A stretch of DNA of 64,000 nt, taken from contig JAKGHH010000004.1 in NCBI GenBank assembly GCA_022828595.1, forward strand, positions 21,150,372-21,214,371, given 5' to 3'. Below, in pieces: positions 24,201-39,200 of the stretch. A program made the position numbers and the translations under genes. Each line of letters opens with the position of its first letter. Positions within the stretch are counted from its first letter, which is position 1. This DNA comes from Nelumbo lutea. Lineage: Eukaryota > Streptophyta > Magnoliopsida > Proteales > Nelumbonaceae. Below the pieces are notes generated by a model that ran no database searches, was not told where the DNA came from, and saw only the letters and a program-made list of their open reading frames with translations.

Positions 24201-27200
24201 TGAAAGTCTGTTTTTCCTGGTAGAAGTATTGGCTACTGCTAACCAGTTCCTCCACAGGTCATTGAAGGAATAACACTATCAAACAGGTTAAATGTTTTCA
24301 ACCACTGAATTGCCCTTGTCAAAACACAGTCCTTCTGACACAATCCTTTCCTTTTTAGAAAAAAATTCTGGTGTTTTTCTTCCCAGACAGTTCACAAGAT
24401 TGCTGCTCTAATACCCTTTCATATAATTCTCTCACTCTTTTTGTGCCACTCAAAAGTAGACAGACTAAGCAACAAACTAATATCAGATGGTAGGTTACCT
24501 ACTCTCAAACTGCCCAAAAATCCAATCCCATAGGGCTGCAACAAAGGAACAAGAAATCAGTAAGTGGTAACAGTCCTCACTTTGAGCTTTACAAAGGACA
24601 CACCAATTCGGAGATAAGCACCAATTTGGTCTTTTCCTCTGTAGGTTTTCAAAGGTATTAATCTTACCATAGTAGACTTCCCAACATAAAACAACAATCT
24701 TTGGGAGAATAGGTCTGATCCAGACTTCTTTAATTGGGAAAGCCAAGGGTGCAGAAGAAGAGCAAAGGGATTTGAAAAAGGAGGAGCAAGTAAAACGTCC
24801 TCTCGAGTTAGGGGTCCAAATTCTTAAATCAGAATTGGGGGAATCCAAACAAGTGGACTCGAGTGATGACAAAATTCCAAAACACAAGCGTATTCATCAT
24901 CACTTAACTCTCTTCGAAAACCAAAATCCCAGTTCAATGAAAAAGGAGAAACCGAGGAAGAGGTAAACTTGGAAATCGGCTCTTTCTTGTAACGGGACAC
25001 AAAGTAAAGAAATGGAAAAAGGTCTTTAAAGGGGTTGGTTTCCCATCCAAAGGTCTTCCCAAAATAGAACATTATTTCCAGAGTAGACATCATACCTGAT
25101 CAGACTAAGAAAATGGGGAAGAATCCTATGTATAGCCTTCCATTGGTGTTGTAAGGGTCGCCCGTCGAGATATCCCAACATCCCATCCATTCTCCAAGCA
25201 GCCATGAACTAGTCACCACCTTGTGCCATAGTCGCTCCCTCTCCAAAGGCAATCTCCATAACCACTTCCCTAGCAGAGCTTCATTCTTATGAATTAAGTT
25301 ACCTAGTCCTAGTTCCCCTTTCTTCCTTGCTTCTACTAACTATCTCCCACTAAATCAAATGGCCTTTCTTCACTTCCCCTGGCTCCCACAAAAAATCCCT
25401 CATTAGTTTTTCTAACTTCTTAGCTTCCCTTGAGGGTATCCTGAATACCTATAGAAAATAAATCGCTAGACTAGCAAGTGTAGCCATAATCAATGTCACT
25501 CTACCCCCTATGGAAATATAACTCTTCTTTCATGACACCAACCTCTTTTCAAACTTTTCCACAATTGGATACCAAAATCGACTTTCTTTGGGGTTAGTTC
25601 CTAGAGGAAGCCCCAAATAGGTCAAAGGCCAATGGGACAAAGAACATCCTAAGCAATCTGCAATAGCTTCTATCTCCCCCTCCTCCAAATTGATTCCCAC
25701 CACTCAGCTTTTATCAAGGTTGATTGACAAGTTGGAGGCAAACTCAAAAGGATTTAATAAGAGATTTCAGGTTCCTCACTCTCCTAAGGTCTCTCCCCTC
25801 GCAAGAAATGATAATATCATCTGCAAATTGAAGGTGGGTCACTGGGACATTATTTCTACCTATTGTCCAACCACTTATTAGCTCCTCCTTGCCTGCTTTA
25901 GAAGTCATTCTGCTAAACTCATCTGCCACAAGTGTAAACAAGAAAGGTGAAAGTGGATCACCTTGTCTTAACCCTCTACAAGCTGGGAAAAAAAAATCCT
26001 TGACCCTTCCATTAACTAGAACTGAAAAATGACAAGAGGTTATACAACCATTCACCCAACTACACCACCTGTCTCCAAATCCACATTTCCTTTACACTTC
26101 TAATAAAAAATTCCAGTCCACCAGGTCATAGGCTTTCTCAATATCCAACTTACAAACAAAGCCTTGATTGCCAAATCTCTTCATCTCCTTCACACATTCA
26201 TTCGCTATGAGGATCTGATCTATAATTTGTCTACCCTGTATGAAAGCTCCTTAAGCTTGATTAATGAGAGAGGGGAGAACCTTTTTGAGTCTCAATGATA
26301 ACACTTTTGCCACAATCTTGTATATGTTGGTCACCAAACTGGTCGGCCTGAAATCTTTAGGATGTTTTGCATCTAATCTCTTAGGGATAAGAGCTGGGAA
26401 GGTAGTATTTATCCCCCGACTAATAACATGGTTGTTTTCAAACTCCCTAAAAACCTCAAACAAGTCTTCTTTGATAATATTCCAACAGTCTTAGTAAAAG
26501 GCCACGGTAAATCCATCAGGTCTAGGCGCCTTGGATCTATCCATTGAGAAAACAACTTTCCTTATCTCCTCTTCTTCAAAGTTTCTTTCCAGCCAGTCCT
26601 TCTCTAAGGTAGATAAACATGGTCAATCCAGATCCTCCATTCTCTCTTGACTCTCCAAAGGTCTACTCTAAATGGATCTAAAGTGGGCTACAAAACAGTT
26701 GGCTATCTCCTCTTGAGACTCAATTTCCACTCTCTCGACCTCAAGCCTAGCCACAAATTTTTGCTCATCCTTTCATTGGCTATATCATGAAAAAACTTGG
26801 TATTCCCATCCCCTTCTTTGATCCACTTATGCCTAGATTTTTGCCTCTAGGAGATTTCCTCCCTCAAAAGGACCTCTTCTAATTCTTTCTTCAACTTCCA
26901 TCTCAACTCTCTTTCTTGTCCACTCATGATCCTTTGATACTCCTTTGAGTCTAGATCCTCAATTTGAGTTGACAATTTAGCTTTGAGCTCTTCCACCCTA
27001 CCAAACTCCTCCCTATTCCAATCTTTTAGTTTAGATCTCAAACTTTTTAATTTCTTATGGAACCTCGCCCCTTTCCACTTCACTCCCCTAATCTCTTCTC
27101 TCCACCATTTCTCGACCTTTGACACAAAGTCTGAATGTGTTAGCCACATGTTCTCAAACCTAAAAGGTCTAGGTCCATCACCAAAAGTTTCTTGGCCTAG

Positions 27201-30200
27201 CTTGGTAGGGCAATGGTCTGAGGTAACCCTAGGCAAAGCCTTAGCCATCAAACCCCTCCAGTGTGCTTACCAACTTTCATTGAAAAGGAATCTATCTAAT
27301 TTTGAGCAAGATGGGTTCTCCTGAAAGTTAAACCAAGTAAAGCTGACTTGTATCAAAGGAAATTCCTTTAAATTACAATTATTGATAAAATCATTGAACT
27401 TCCTCATGCTAGTTGTGATAGCTTGTTGGGGATTGTTTGACTCATTTAGAAACCTTATTACATTGAAATCCTCACCTAAACACCAAGGACCTTTCCATAA
27501 CCCTTGAATCCCTTGAAGCTCTTCCGACAATTCATTTTTCTCTCTATAATTATTTGGCCCATACACATTGGTTTACACCCAAGTAAAACCATCCTCCACC
27601 ATCTTGGACTTCAAAGAGACAGAAAAACTACCTATCGGTTCCTCTAATGGTTCTACCACATCCTCTCCAAAGAGTAACTATACCCCTAGAGGGAGTTGAG
27701 CACCAATTCACACCTCTTGCTTTCCACACACTTCTAACCCACCACCTTCTATCTAAATCTGTTAGTTTGGTTTCCTGTATTAATACAATATCTGGCCTTT
27801 CCCTCCTTGGCAAATCCTTTATCAACCTTCTTTTCTTTGCAGTTCCTAAACCTCTCACATTCCAGCTAATGATCTTCATCACCACAGTTGTAAAAGGAAC
27901 CCTCTTGACACCCTCTTTCTCACTTAGGAGCCTTCCTCCTTTCCCCTCTTCCACTGAATTCTATATCCCCTTCTATGTCTTAGAGTAATCTTTCTACTTC
28001 TGATCTTTTCTTTTTCTTTCTGCTATATTAGAAGGTTTTTCCTTTGCACTCTCGACTTTTAGACAAAGACCGGGGATGCAGAGATTGAATATGGTTTATT
28101 GGTTCTGTTATTTGAGCTTAGAGTTTAAAATAAATTTGATTTTTTTTTTGAATTCAAACCCTAAAGCTTATGGTTTATTGGTTCAGTTATTTTATGTCGT
28201 TAAGTTGAATTTTATCATGAAGCCTATTATACAGTCATTCAGCTTCTATATTATGTAATTTCTTTTATAGGATGAGGAGGCTGCAATAATCACCCGCAAT
28301 GAGGATGGTAATGGTGATGATGCTCGTAATGAAGCTTTTAAGGCCCTCTGTTCTCTTAAGGTAGTAATCATTCTTATAATTTATGATATTATAAACGTGG
28401 TTAACTTTGTTTGTGGAGGGCTTTGTTGAGATCATTATTGATATGGTCCTGTTTCTGTGTTGCTTTGTATGCTATGTTGGTACATACTCATATTACTAGG
28501 TTTCATGCTATGCTATTATATAACGTAAGAAAACAAATTTTTGTACAAAAATGTACATGATGTGCATACATCGTCTTCATGTAACATGATATACTACAGA
28601 GTTCCTCAATGTGGATACACATTATCCATATTGGAATGCATGAAACAGTACTACAAACCATGATTGAACTTTTATTTTTCATGTGCCAAGTTTCTTTACC
28701 TCTTTTGATGATCTCTTTTAAGAAACTTGTTATTTCATTATTTAACCAAATTACCAAAGAAGATCAAGTAGGTAGGGACCTGATTGTGGTTTCTTCTATC
28801 TATTCACCTTGAAATGAAAGCTTCATTAATTGGATATGGCCTTAATGCTGCCATTGTTGTGGAAAGAATTCACGCTGCAGACTGCATTGTGGTAGGATGA
28901 AGCATTGCCGATGACTGGCCTCAGTTGTTATTAAGTGTAAAATTGTTTTGTTATCTGTAGTAATCTTCAATCTATATGGTCTCAGGTATTATGGTTGGTT
29001 GTCTTTTGACACTTTTTTTCTTAATGATCTAGATTTAGTGCAACAAAGTTTTTAATTTTTTGCATTGATTGAACTCTTTGATCCTGTTACTGATAGAAAA
29101 AGTTCTGTGGAGGTTTGTTGCATTATGAATTATTTATTTGGTTCTTGTCCTTTCTCATATATATGCTACAGAGTGATGATTACTGTGCTTTGTCAATTCA
29201 ATTGTTTGTTAGTCAGGAGATCCATTGCATCATGTTAAGGTAGGACTTATGCAGCACTTTACACAGCCTCCTCCACGCTATTCTGAGGGTTCCTTGGTAC
29301 GTTCCCTATAACTTTTATATGACTAATTCTGGCAGTTATATTTTTTTTTTCTCATTTTTCTTTACCTACTGGACATTGCTGAAGATGTATGGTTTTCTTT
29401 TGTTTTATTCCATCGCAATTGGTGCTTGTTTTTTGACCTTTGCCCTATTGCATGTAAAAGGTTAAAAAGCTGGAGGAACTTGGTATTGGAAGACCTTCTA
29501 CTTATGCAACCACTCTGAAAGTTCTACAGGTATTCTCATGGTTTGTATGTACCCTTTGATTTCGTAGTAGGTAGTTGTTAAGAGTTTCCTGAATATCAGA
29601 TATCATGTTTCTTCTTGTAGATATCAATGTTCTTTGGGTTTGTACCCACTTAATGTTGATAAAAAAGTAGTTTTCTCTCACTTGTTTCTGGGAGAAATTA
29701 TTTTAAGTGATGCAATGAATTTCCAAGGATTGAAATGCTCTTTTTTCTGAATCCCTTTTGTCATCATGTTGCATTTGAGTGTAAATCTAAGAGAAATAAA
29801 AATGCCATTGGTGTCTTTTCGTGGTATACTATCAGGATAAGAAAACAGTATCTCAATTCCCCAAGATTTGAAGATGTTAAAATAATTATTATGTGAAGGA
29901 ACTTGCCATGCTTTTGGACAAGATAGTTATTAATGTTTTCTTGTGATTCACATGTTGTAGTCTTCAGTGAACCCTTAAATGACTGGTTATAAGTCATAGT
30001 TTGTACATGTGCTATTGCAATAATGACAGGTGACTGAAGGTATTCTTGCTATATAATGAAATGGCATTTATATTGCTTTCAGAAATATACATATACTGAG
30101 AAAGGTAAAGTATATTTTCATACATATGCGACAAAAAATATGGAGTTTTTGTACAAAAGCACAATGGGATTTATAAGATTCAAGAGACAAACATAAACAA

Positions 30201-33200
30201 GTTTAACCCATTTATGGTAGGGGTGCGAGTCACAGTGAGTTAGGTTGGCTTGGGTTCAGGTTAGCCCAATGTTTTTCCTCACTTCTTTTTTTCTTTTTGC
30301 TTTTAAAAGAATCTTACTTATCAGACATAGGATAAATCATTTAAGGAAACTAAAGAATGTGGAATAAAAAAATAATTAAGAAAACTAAAGAAGAGAAGGA
30401 TGTAAAAGAATTTTTTTTGAGAAGGTAATGTATTTGTATTGTTGGGAAAACCCCAGTATACCAGTGACTGTACAACATAAATACAAGAGCTCCTAAAAAA
30501 CAACGTGCCTGCTCCAATCAGCCTATCAAGCACTTGTTAGAATACAAATTATTAAATGAAACATCCTTGAACAGGCTAGAGGACAATAACCAAAATAATA
30601 AAGAACTGAAGCCCTCCTAATAACTTAATTTTCGCTGGTGGGAGTCCTTGAACACCAGTCACCATGGCATTCCTTTCCAACCATACCCAACAACCACGAC
30701 AGGAATTGCCTCCCAAAAAAGTTATCCTCCTTTACCAAGGCGTTCAATTATCCACCTCTCAAAGACGACTTAATAGGTGGAGAGGATGGAAGGGAAGTTT
30801 GTCCCGGCGAGTAGGTGGAAGAAGGCTCTGGGTGTGGAGAAGAAAACTTTCTGTTTGAAGAAACAGGAGGAGGTTCAACTTTCAAGATCAGAGAAAACAA
30901 AAGGACTGTTGTGGTTCTAAATAGGGAGACGTTAGGATGGCTCAAAGTTCTCATACATGGTAACCTTTTTTCCATTACAGAGATAGGGTGGAAAGCTGAA
31001 CTAAATTTGCAGCAGAAGGGGTTTCTGGTAGAAAAGAAGAAAAATGTTAAACATGAATTTATCCAACTGATCGAGTGTTTTGGTTAGGGTAAAAAGCAGG
31101 TCATTTGCCTTCCTTTTGGAAAAGGAAAACAGGGCTGGATGAAGGTGGGGGAAACTTTGGACGATTATGAAGAAAGGATCTGGGTGAAGGAAGGTCAGAA
31201 TGTTTGCAGAGAAAAACCAGTGGAATACCCAGACATGGAACGATATACTGAAAATATCAGTCATGTGGATAAGCTGCTAGAACTAGGAGGCATGAACAGA
31301 AATACTATATGCTCAAAGATGGTGGCTGATGGTAGATTGAATGAGTGGAGAAGAAAGAAGGTGCTCATATTGAGCGAAACAGTAGTGGACTGGGATGGAG
31401 TGCTACAGGATTTGGTTGAAGCTCTGTCGGTTACAGAAAAGACAACCCTTCGTCCCTTTGGTGACATGGCAGCGGTCTTGGATTTGCCAAGTAATATTGA
31501 GAACTTTTCTCGTTTCAATACAAGGGAAGGGCTAGTGGTGGTGGAGAACCGGAACCCTTCCTGCAATGAGCTGGAGGTTGAAGGTGATAACATTGGCCTG
31601 AAACTTCTGGGACTTCCCTTCAATTTGTGGGTAGAGGAGGTCTTCCTCCAAATCACAGCACTGTGCGGAGGAGTCCTACAGGAAGTGGACCTATCTGACC
31701 TCAGAGTTGCAAGAGTATGAATTTGTGATTCCAAACCAGAGAAAATACCAAGATAGATTGAATTCTTCTCTGATGGAAGGTGGAGACAAGTTTGGGTTGT
31801 GCCGAAAGTCAAAGCATCGATTTGTGAGAGTGGGAGGAAAGAAGAAGATGATGATGTAGCAAGGCAAAGGCCACGTGGTACAGTAAGAAAGGAAACTTCG
31901 GCTGTCAGGTTTGACTTTCATCAAAGGAAATTAGACTGTTGGGGAGGTTTGATTCGCACTCCAATTTACCCTCATTAATTGGTAATTCAAATATATTTGA
32001 ATTTCGAAGGGGGGGGGGGCAGCTTCCTACGTGGACATCTTAAAGGGGTTGTCTAAGTGGAAAAATTTTTGGAGCTGGGGTCGAACCAGACAGTTGGTTC
32101 GAGTTTTAAGGGGCAGTCGTGTGATAACTTAAATGTCACGTGTAGGCCTTTTGGGGGATCGATGGGGGACACTAGTTTGGGTGTATCATCGTCCCCATTG
32201 ATCCATGACAGCAGCAGCAGAAAAAGAACACCAAACTTTCATTGGGAGAGATGTTTTTTCACAGAAAAATTAGCCTAACTTGAAGGGAGGGGAGATCCAT
32301 CATATGGATGGCTGAACCTTGCGGGGAGGTTGGGCGAAATTTCAAAATTTTCTTTCACCCTTTCGGGAATCCTATTCCTTAATTTAGAAAACTGCATTTT
32401 CAAAGTTTGTTCTTGAAACAAACTGGACCAGATCTGAAACCAAAAAGAAGCAAGTAGGGATATACCTAATACGAAATAACAATAACTCCCAACTTAGGTG
32501 TTTACGCCCAAAGAGGTGACAAAAACCCGCCTCCACTGAAGATAACACAACTTATGGTGAGGCAGGATCAGCAAAGTGATTCTTCAACAAGAATCATGCA
32601 AGGGGCTGGTGAGCACAACTTTAGATTGTTTCTTCTAGCAAGAAACAATATCAAGAACTATTCTTGATCAGATCCAAAAGAGGAGATCGAACTCGGTAGG
32701 GGCAACAAGAACTGGAGGAGAATTCTACAGATTTCTGAGTGCATAAACTGGTGAATTCGCCCCCTATTTATAGCCTTCCTTGGATCAGCTTCCTAATCCA
32801 ATTAGGAGAGTTTCTTGATTCCAAATCTGATATTTGGATCTGGACTCTTCAATGGATAAGATATATCTTATCCTTTAGCTAATCCTAATCAGATTATAAA
32901 CTAGAATTCGCCCCTTTTTAATTAACTCACTTAAGCCCAGTTCGAAATGGGCTTTATGCCCATTTAGTCACATAGCTTACTTTCCCTTTAAATGTTGGCT
33001 AGCTTGGCTCTCTTTGTATGGCGTGGGACCCTAGCATTGATCTACACATCAGCCACATGGGTTTAGTCCAGCCTTTGTTACAAGGCCTGGCCAAATTCAC
33101 TATTGAACACAGTGAACCCCTAAGTCCATCAGTATGGGCTCTTAATGGGCCCAACATTTACACTAAATGGTCCTTGGGTCCAGCCACCTTATGAAGACCC

Positions 33201-36200
33201 AAGGATTGTGGGTAGATGCAAGATTAGCCCATCAGGTATAACCCTCAATGGTCTTACACTTAATCTCTCAGCCCATAATGATCATACACTGCTCGACAAG
33301 AGATGACCTCTTCCTCAGATGCAAGGGTCAGTGTTGCACTCTCTACTCACATGGATCCTGGGAATTAAAACCATTTTGCAAACATTTTGTGAAACCATAA
33401 TATATATGTATATCTTTATATAAATATATTTTGCAAAACAAATCTCAACAATTTGAAATCAACTGCTTGCAGTTTAGGTTTCCATCAGAGAGAGTGCATT
33501 CCCTGATCATTCACTTTGTCCGACAAAGGGGCTGATTCTGTCACTATGATCACCCACTCAGGTGAATTCTCGGACTGCCCCAACATGCCCAGGTTTTGAC
33601 CTGGTTAAGGATCTCATTGATTGGCATATCAAAGACAGTTCAATCCGACACCTAGTGCAGTACCATAATCGAGTCTAGGGGTTAGGTGTAACATTCCAGT
33701 TTTGCCCATCTGTCTCCAAGGTCCAGGGCAATACTGGAATTTAGTCTGGTTTAGGGTTTCAAGAAAACCCACACTGTATGTGCTTTGGGTCTTACCGTGG
33801 CAGTCGAGATAAGCCACCCCAACCTTCTTGGCAGCACATTAGTGTCAGCCTTGGCAGGATAAATCTCCCCAGATCTATCCAATGGCTATGAAAATTCTAA
33901 ACTAACACAAGTCTCATTAGTGTTCAGTTTAAGGGTATTACACAGAAACACATTAAAATAACATGAATCAATTATGCACTTTATTCATTTACAATAAATG
34001 TCAATAAGTACATTAATCTGATTGGAGCTAAGGGCATAACTGTCTAACATAACCCAAGTATGCGAGATCAAAGGATGTATAGGGGGATGGATTTGATGAT
34101 GGGTGGTGGATCAATTGTGAAGTTTCTGAAGAGGAGAGCATCTCAGACGATGATTCTAGCATTGGAAGTATTGACAGGACAGTCTAGGTGCGTTTGGACG
34201 ATGAAGAGGACTTAAGTCTTGAAGAGTTGTTTGCGGTAGACAAGGTCAGATACCAAGGACGCAGGAATATCTACCAGTAATGAACCATTGCAGAAGATTT
34301 TTGAGGTTGAGAAAATTCCAGCTCTCGGGCGACACCAAACATGGTCCAGGATTAGCAAGGATCCTCATGCTCTCTTTTGGTGAGGAACCCCCCTCTTGTG
34401 AGCAGCAAAATCAGGGTGATCAAATGGTGTCTGTGCTTGGGATCTATAAAGCTTCGAAGGAGATGTCTTTAAGGGATACAAGTACAGGATCTGATCAGGT
34501 AACAGTAGCCATGACTCAAATTCAAACTGGAAAGCCTATTGCTTTGGAGCGCAATAAAGGTCCGAGTCAGGGTATTAAAAGTTTTGAAACCCCCCAGTCT
34601 ATTGATGTGGTCCTTTCTACCGATAATGGTAACCCTTGCAACCTTTGTGAATTTCCTTTTGCTATTGTTTCCTTTTCTGGTTCTATTGCAGACAGCCCAA
34701 TCTCTGATCTTGCTATGATTTTAAGCCCATGGACTTGAATAAAAAAGATGTTGTGGTGGGGGAATCTCCAAATGAAGATCCAAAGCCTGATTATGGGAGG
34801 AAAGAAGCCTCTTTGGGGGAAGATGCGAGGGATTGAAGAAGGATAACACAGATTTGGTGAGAGAAAAAGAAAAGAGTTGCAAACATGAAGGAGAGTCTCT
34901 AGGGGGAAGCAATAGGCAAAAGAGGATCATGTGAAGAAGCTAGCTAATAGAATGGGGCTTAACCTATATAAGGAGGTAACAACTCAAAAAAATGATAAAG
35001 AAAATAGGGGGTGGAAAAAGGAATAAAATTTTGAATATAGTGGAGAAATTAATCAATGATGTTGAAGGGGACAACGAATTCAGTGCTAGGGGGGAGAAGA
35101 AAAGGAGGTCTTTAGGAAAAGGGGGCATCTGGGTTTTTTCAGTAAGTACAATGAAGATCGTTAGTTGGAATGCCAAGGGCCTAGGAAGTGCTACAAAAAG
35201 AAGGCTGATTAGGGAGTTATTGAAGAAAGAAAAGCCAAACATAGTTTTGATTTAGGAATCTAAGGTGCAGGAGGTTGATAAGAAGTGGATTGGAAGCTTC
35301 TGGGGAGAAAGGAATGTGCAGTGGAGTTTTGCACCAGCGTGGGGTGCATCGGGAGGAATTATAACAACACGGAAGGAAGACCTGTTCACTTGTTGTGAAG
35401 AGCTAGTGGGAAGATTTTCTGTCTCGGTAAAACTGAAAAACAATCAGGATGGGTTTGAGTGGGTCCTTACCAATGTTTATGGACCAAGTTCTTATAGAGA
35501 AAGGAATGTGATGTGGGAAGAATTAGTAGATATTAGTGGTTTGTGGGATGGCCCGTGGTGCTTAGGAGGTGACGTGATCAGTTTTGCGGGTGAATCAAGT
35601 GGAGGAAGACAGAGGGTCACTTCAAGTATGAGGAAATTTAACAATTTTATTGAGGCTTTTGAGTTAAGAGAGTTCCCACTAGGGTGGTGTTTGGTAATGT
35701 GTTCATCTTGTGGATGGACCATTTCAGTCCATGCCATGGGATGAACCATAGTTTTCAAGGCGCCAAGGCGAGGCTAGGCGACAGGGGGGCACCTTGTCGC
35801 CTCATCACCTAGGCGTTGGATTTTTTTTTATGTTAAAAACATAGATCCTAGCCCTAGGTACCATAACCATATTTCCTTAATAATTATTCATTATTTTCAA
35901 AAGAAAAGTATAAAGTTCATATTAAAGTATAGAAAATCAACATATTCATGAGAAGAAAAAGAAGGAAAATAAAACTCAAAAAATATCGGGGCTGAACCTT
36001 TATTTTTGTTATAGGAAAAGAAGAAAAGAAAAGTAATTGGTAACCTTTAGTTTTTTAATATTTTATCAATAAAATAATATATTTTTTTAAATTTTAATTC
36101 TAGCACAAGATTTGAGGTGCTCCTTCTCCACTCTTTTTATTTATTTAAATATTAAATTTTTAATGTTTTTATCAAAAAAATAATATTTTTTAATATGTAA

Positions 36201-39200
36201 AATATTTTTTTACTTTTTTATTAATTTACTATAATTTTTATTAAAATTAATCCCTATTGGTTAATATTAATTTATCAATGCTTTTTTTCAATATATTTAT
36301 CATTTAAAAACAAAAAATCAGACATTTATGATCGATTGTGTAGATCATTCATAAAATGTATATGAGATACATTGAATCAAAAAGTGTGGCTGGTCCACAG
36401 CATGCCTACAAAACGACATTGTCGGTGTGGATTGTGGACTGGTCTAGTCCACAACTCAGAACAGTTGTGGATTGTGGTGTGGCGGATTGGTCCCTGCCAC
36501 AGGGTGTGGTGTGGACTAGTCCAATTTCTCATCCACACTACGGAACGCCCCCTAGGTCAATTTTGTTTTACTTGGTCCAATTTCTAGGCTAATCCTATTT
36601 TCTCAAGATTGGATTGGTTCTTGATGTCCCCTAATTGGGAAGAACATTGGGTGGGCTTAGGGGAGAAGTCTCTACCTAGAATCACATCAGACCATTGGCC
36701 AATCTGTTTGTTTCAGAGGTCTAGTAAGGGGGGACCTATTCCTTTCAGGTTTGAGAACATGTGGCTTACTCACCCGGAATTCAAGAAAAAGGTTAAGGAA
36801 TGATGGGATTCCCAAAGTCCACAACCTGTTTGGGAAGGACAAAAGTTTTTGAGAAAATTACAAAGGCTGAAAGGGGAGATAAAAGAGTGGAGTTTGGAAG
36901 ATTGGAAGAGAAAAAAGGTAGCTTGTTTTCTCAAATTGAGGAGCTGATAGGAAAGAAGTTTGTTAGAAGGGTATGAAAGAGAAAGAAGATGGTCTTTAAA
37001 GGAGTTAGAGGATACCTTGTTGAGAGAGGAGATCAACTAGAAACAAAAGTCAAGAGAGAGATGGATTAAGGAAGGTGATGGCAACACAAAGTTCTTACAT
37101 GCTTTAGAAAACGGCAGGAGAAGGAAGAGCTCTATTTCCTCTTTAGTGGTGGGAGGGGCTGAGATCACAAATCATGAAGAAATTGCTAAAGCCTTTGCTG
37201 ATCACTTCAGATCATTTTTTTTTTGTAGGCCATTTACTGAGAGGTCAACTTTGGATGGACTAGAATGGGAGTGTTTGGAAGAGAATCAGGTACAATCTTT
37301 AGAGAAGAATTTTGAGGAACTTGAGGGCAAAGAAGGCATATTCTCTAAGGCTAGATCTAAGGCTCTTGGGCCTGATGGATTCACAATGGCTTTCTATCAA
37401 GATTGTTGGGAGATAATAAAAAAATGGTTTGATGAAAATTTTCAGGGAATTCCATAGAAGTGGAGTAATTAGCCCAGGGATGATTTCAAATTTCTTAGCT
37501 TTGATCCCAAGGAAGCAAGATGCCACCCATCCTGGGGATCTTGGATCTATAAGTTTAGATATTAGCATTTATAAGGTAATTGCTAAGGTTCTGTCTCTAA
37601 GGCTTAAAAAGGTGCTTCTCTCTATCATTTTCCAATACCAAGGAGCCTTTGTTCAAGATAGACAAATTATTAATCAAGTTCTAGTGATAAGTGAGTGTGT
37701 ATAGGCTCAAAAAAGGCAAAAGGGGAAGGGGGTTGCAATTAAATTGGATTTGGAGAAGGCCTATGATCTAGTGGACTGGGATTTCTTGATTGACATCATG
37801 AGAAGGTGTGGGTTTGGAGAATTGTGGTGTAAATGGATTGAAGGTTGTTTGCAAACAAGTCATTTTTCTATCCTATTGAATGGTATTGCAGTTAATTTCA
37901 TTGAAGGGATCAGAGGCCTTAGACTAGGAGACCCACTCTCTCCCTATCTGTTTACTTTGGTGGCTGAGGTTTTAAGTAAATTAATCATAAAGGCTAACTT
38001 GATGCACTTGAGCGAAGGTTGGACAGTTGGGAGAGGCAGAGTTTTGGTCTCACTCTTGCAATTTGCAGATGATATTCTGGTCTTCTGTGATGGGGAGAGC
38101 TAGGAAGGTGTAGAAAATTGAAAGCTAGTTGTGAGCCTATTTGAATTTCCAATTTGAAAATCTATTGGTCTAAGAGTCTAGTGGTTGGTATCAATTTAGA
38201 AGAAGGTGCTTTAAGAGCCTTGGCGGATTTGTTGGGTTGTGAAAAAGGAGAATGGCCTTTGTGTTATTTGGGATTGCCACTTGGTGGAAACCCTAGATCG
38301 GTTAGCTTTTGGAATCTAGTAGTGGAAAGGTTTGAAAGAAGGTTGGCAAGTTGGAAAAGAAATTATGTTTCTCTGGGAAGGAGAATCACATGAATAAAGT
38401 CCACTTTGGCTAATCTTCCAGTCTATTACATGTCGGTTTTTATAATGCCCCAAGTTGTGATAAAAGGAATCGAGAAGATCATGAGGGACATTTTGTGGGA
38501 GCTTGGGGAGGGGAAAAAGATCATTTGGTTAGGTGGGAAAAGGTGGGACAATTGAAAGGTGAAGGGGGTTTGGGAATAGGAAATGTGAAATTGAAAAATT
38601 GGGCTAGAGTTATCTCTCAAGTATCCGTGGGCCGTCAAGCAATAATGGTTGGGATGTGGGCTGTTTGCATAGAGCTACTTTGGCTGCTCCCTGGAAGGCC
38701 ATCCATGACATTCTTTCTTTGTTCCTTCCTCACATCAGGTATGATTTGGCTTTGGGTCAGAAAATCAGATTTTGGTAGGACATTTGGATTGGGGATTCCC
38801 CCCTGTCCAAAGTGTTCCCTTCCCTTTTTGCTCTTTCCTGTCTTAAAGGAAAACCCATTAGTGATTTCATTAGCTTTTCCTCTTCACCTACAAACTTGAG
38901 TTGGAATATGGGTTTTGTTAGAAATCTAAGAGATTCTGAATTGTCTTGTGTCTCCACTTTGGTAAACTTGTCGAACGCAGTGGTTTTGGGGGATAGTGGC
39001 TCAGACTCTAGAGTTTGGGCACTTAATCAGTCCGGGTCCTCTTGCAAATCCTTCTTGAACTCTCTTGTTGCCACATCCTCCTCTCATTCTTTCCTTGTCA
39101 AGGAGATTTGGCTTTGCCCTATTCCTCCTAGATTCAGTGCTTTTTGTTGGGAAGTGTTCCATGGCTCCATCAGTACCTGTGATCTGCTTCAGAGAAAAAG

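Noticed and set aside
30410..30660. Possible minus-strand LINE tail starting at a T-run
   Set aside because: Resembles a LINE 3' end but no target-site duplication or coding part could be shown, so it is only mentioned within the intron entry.
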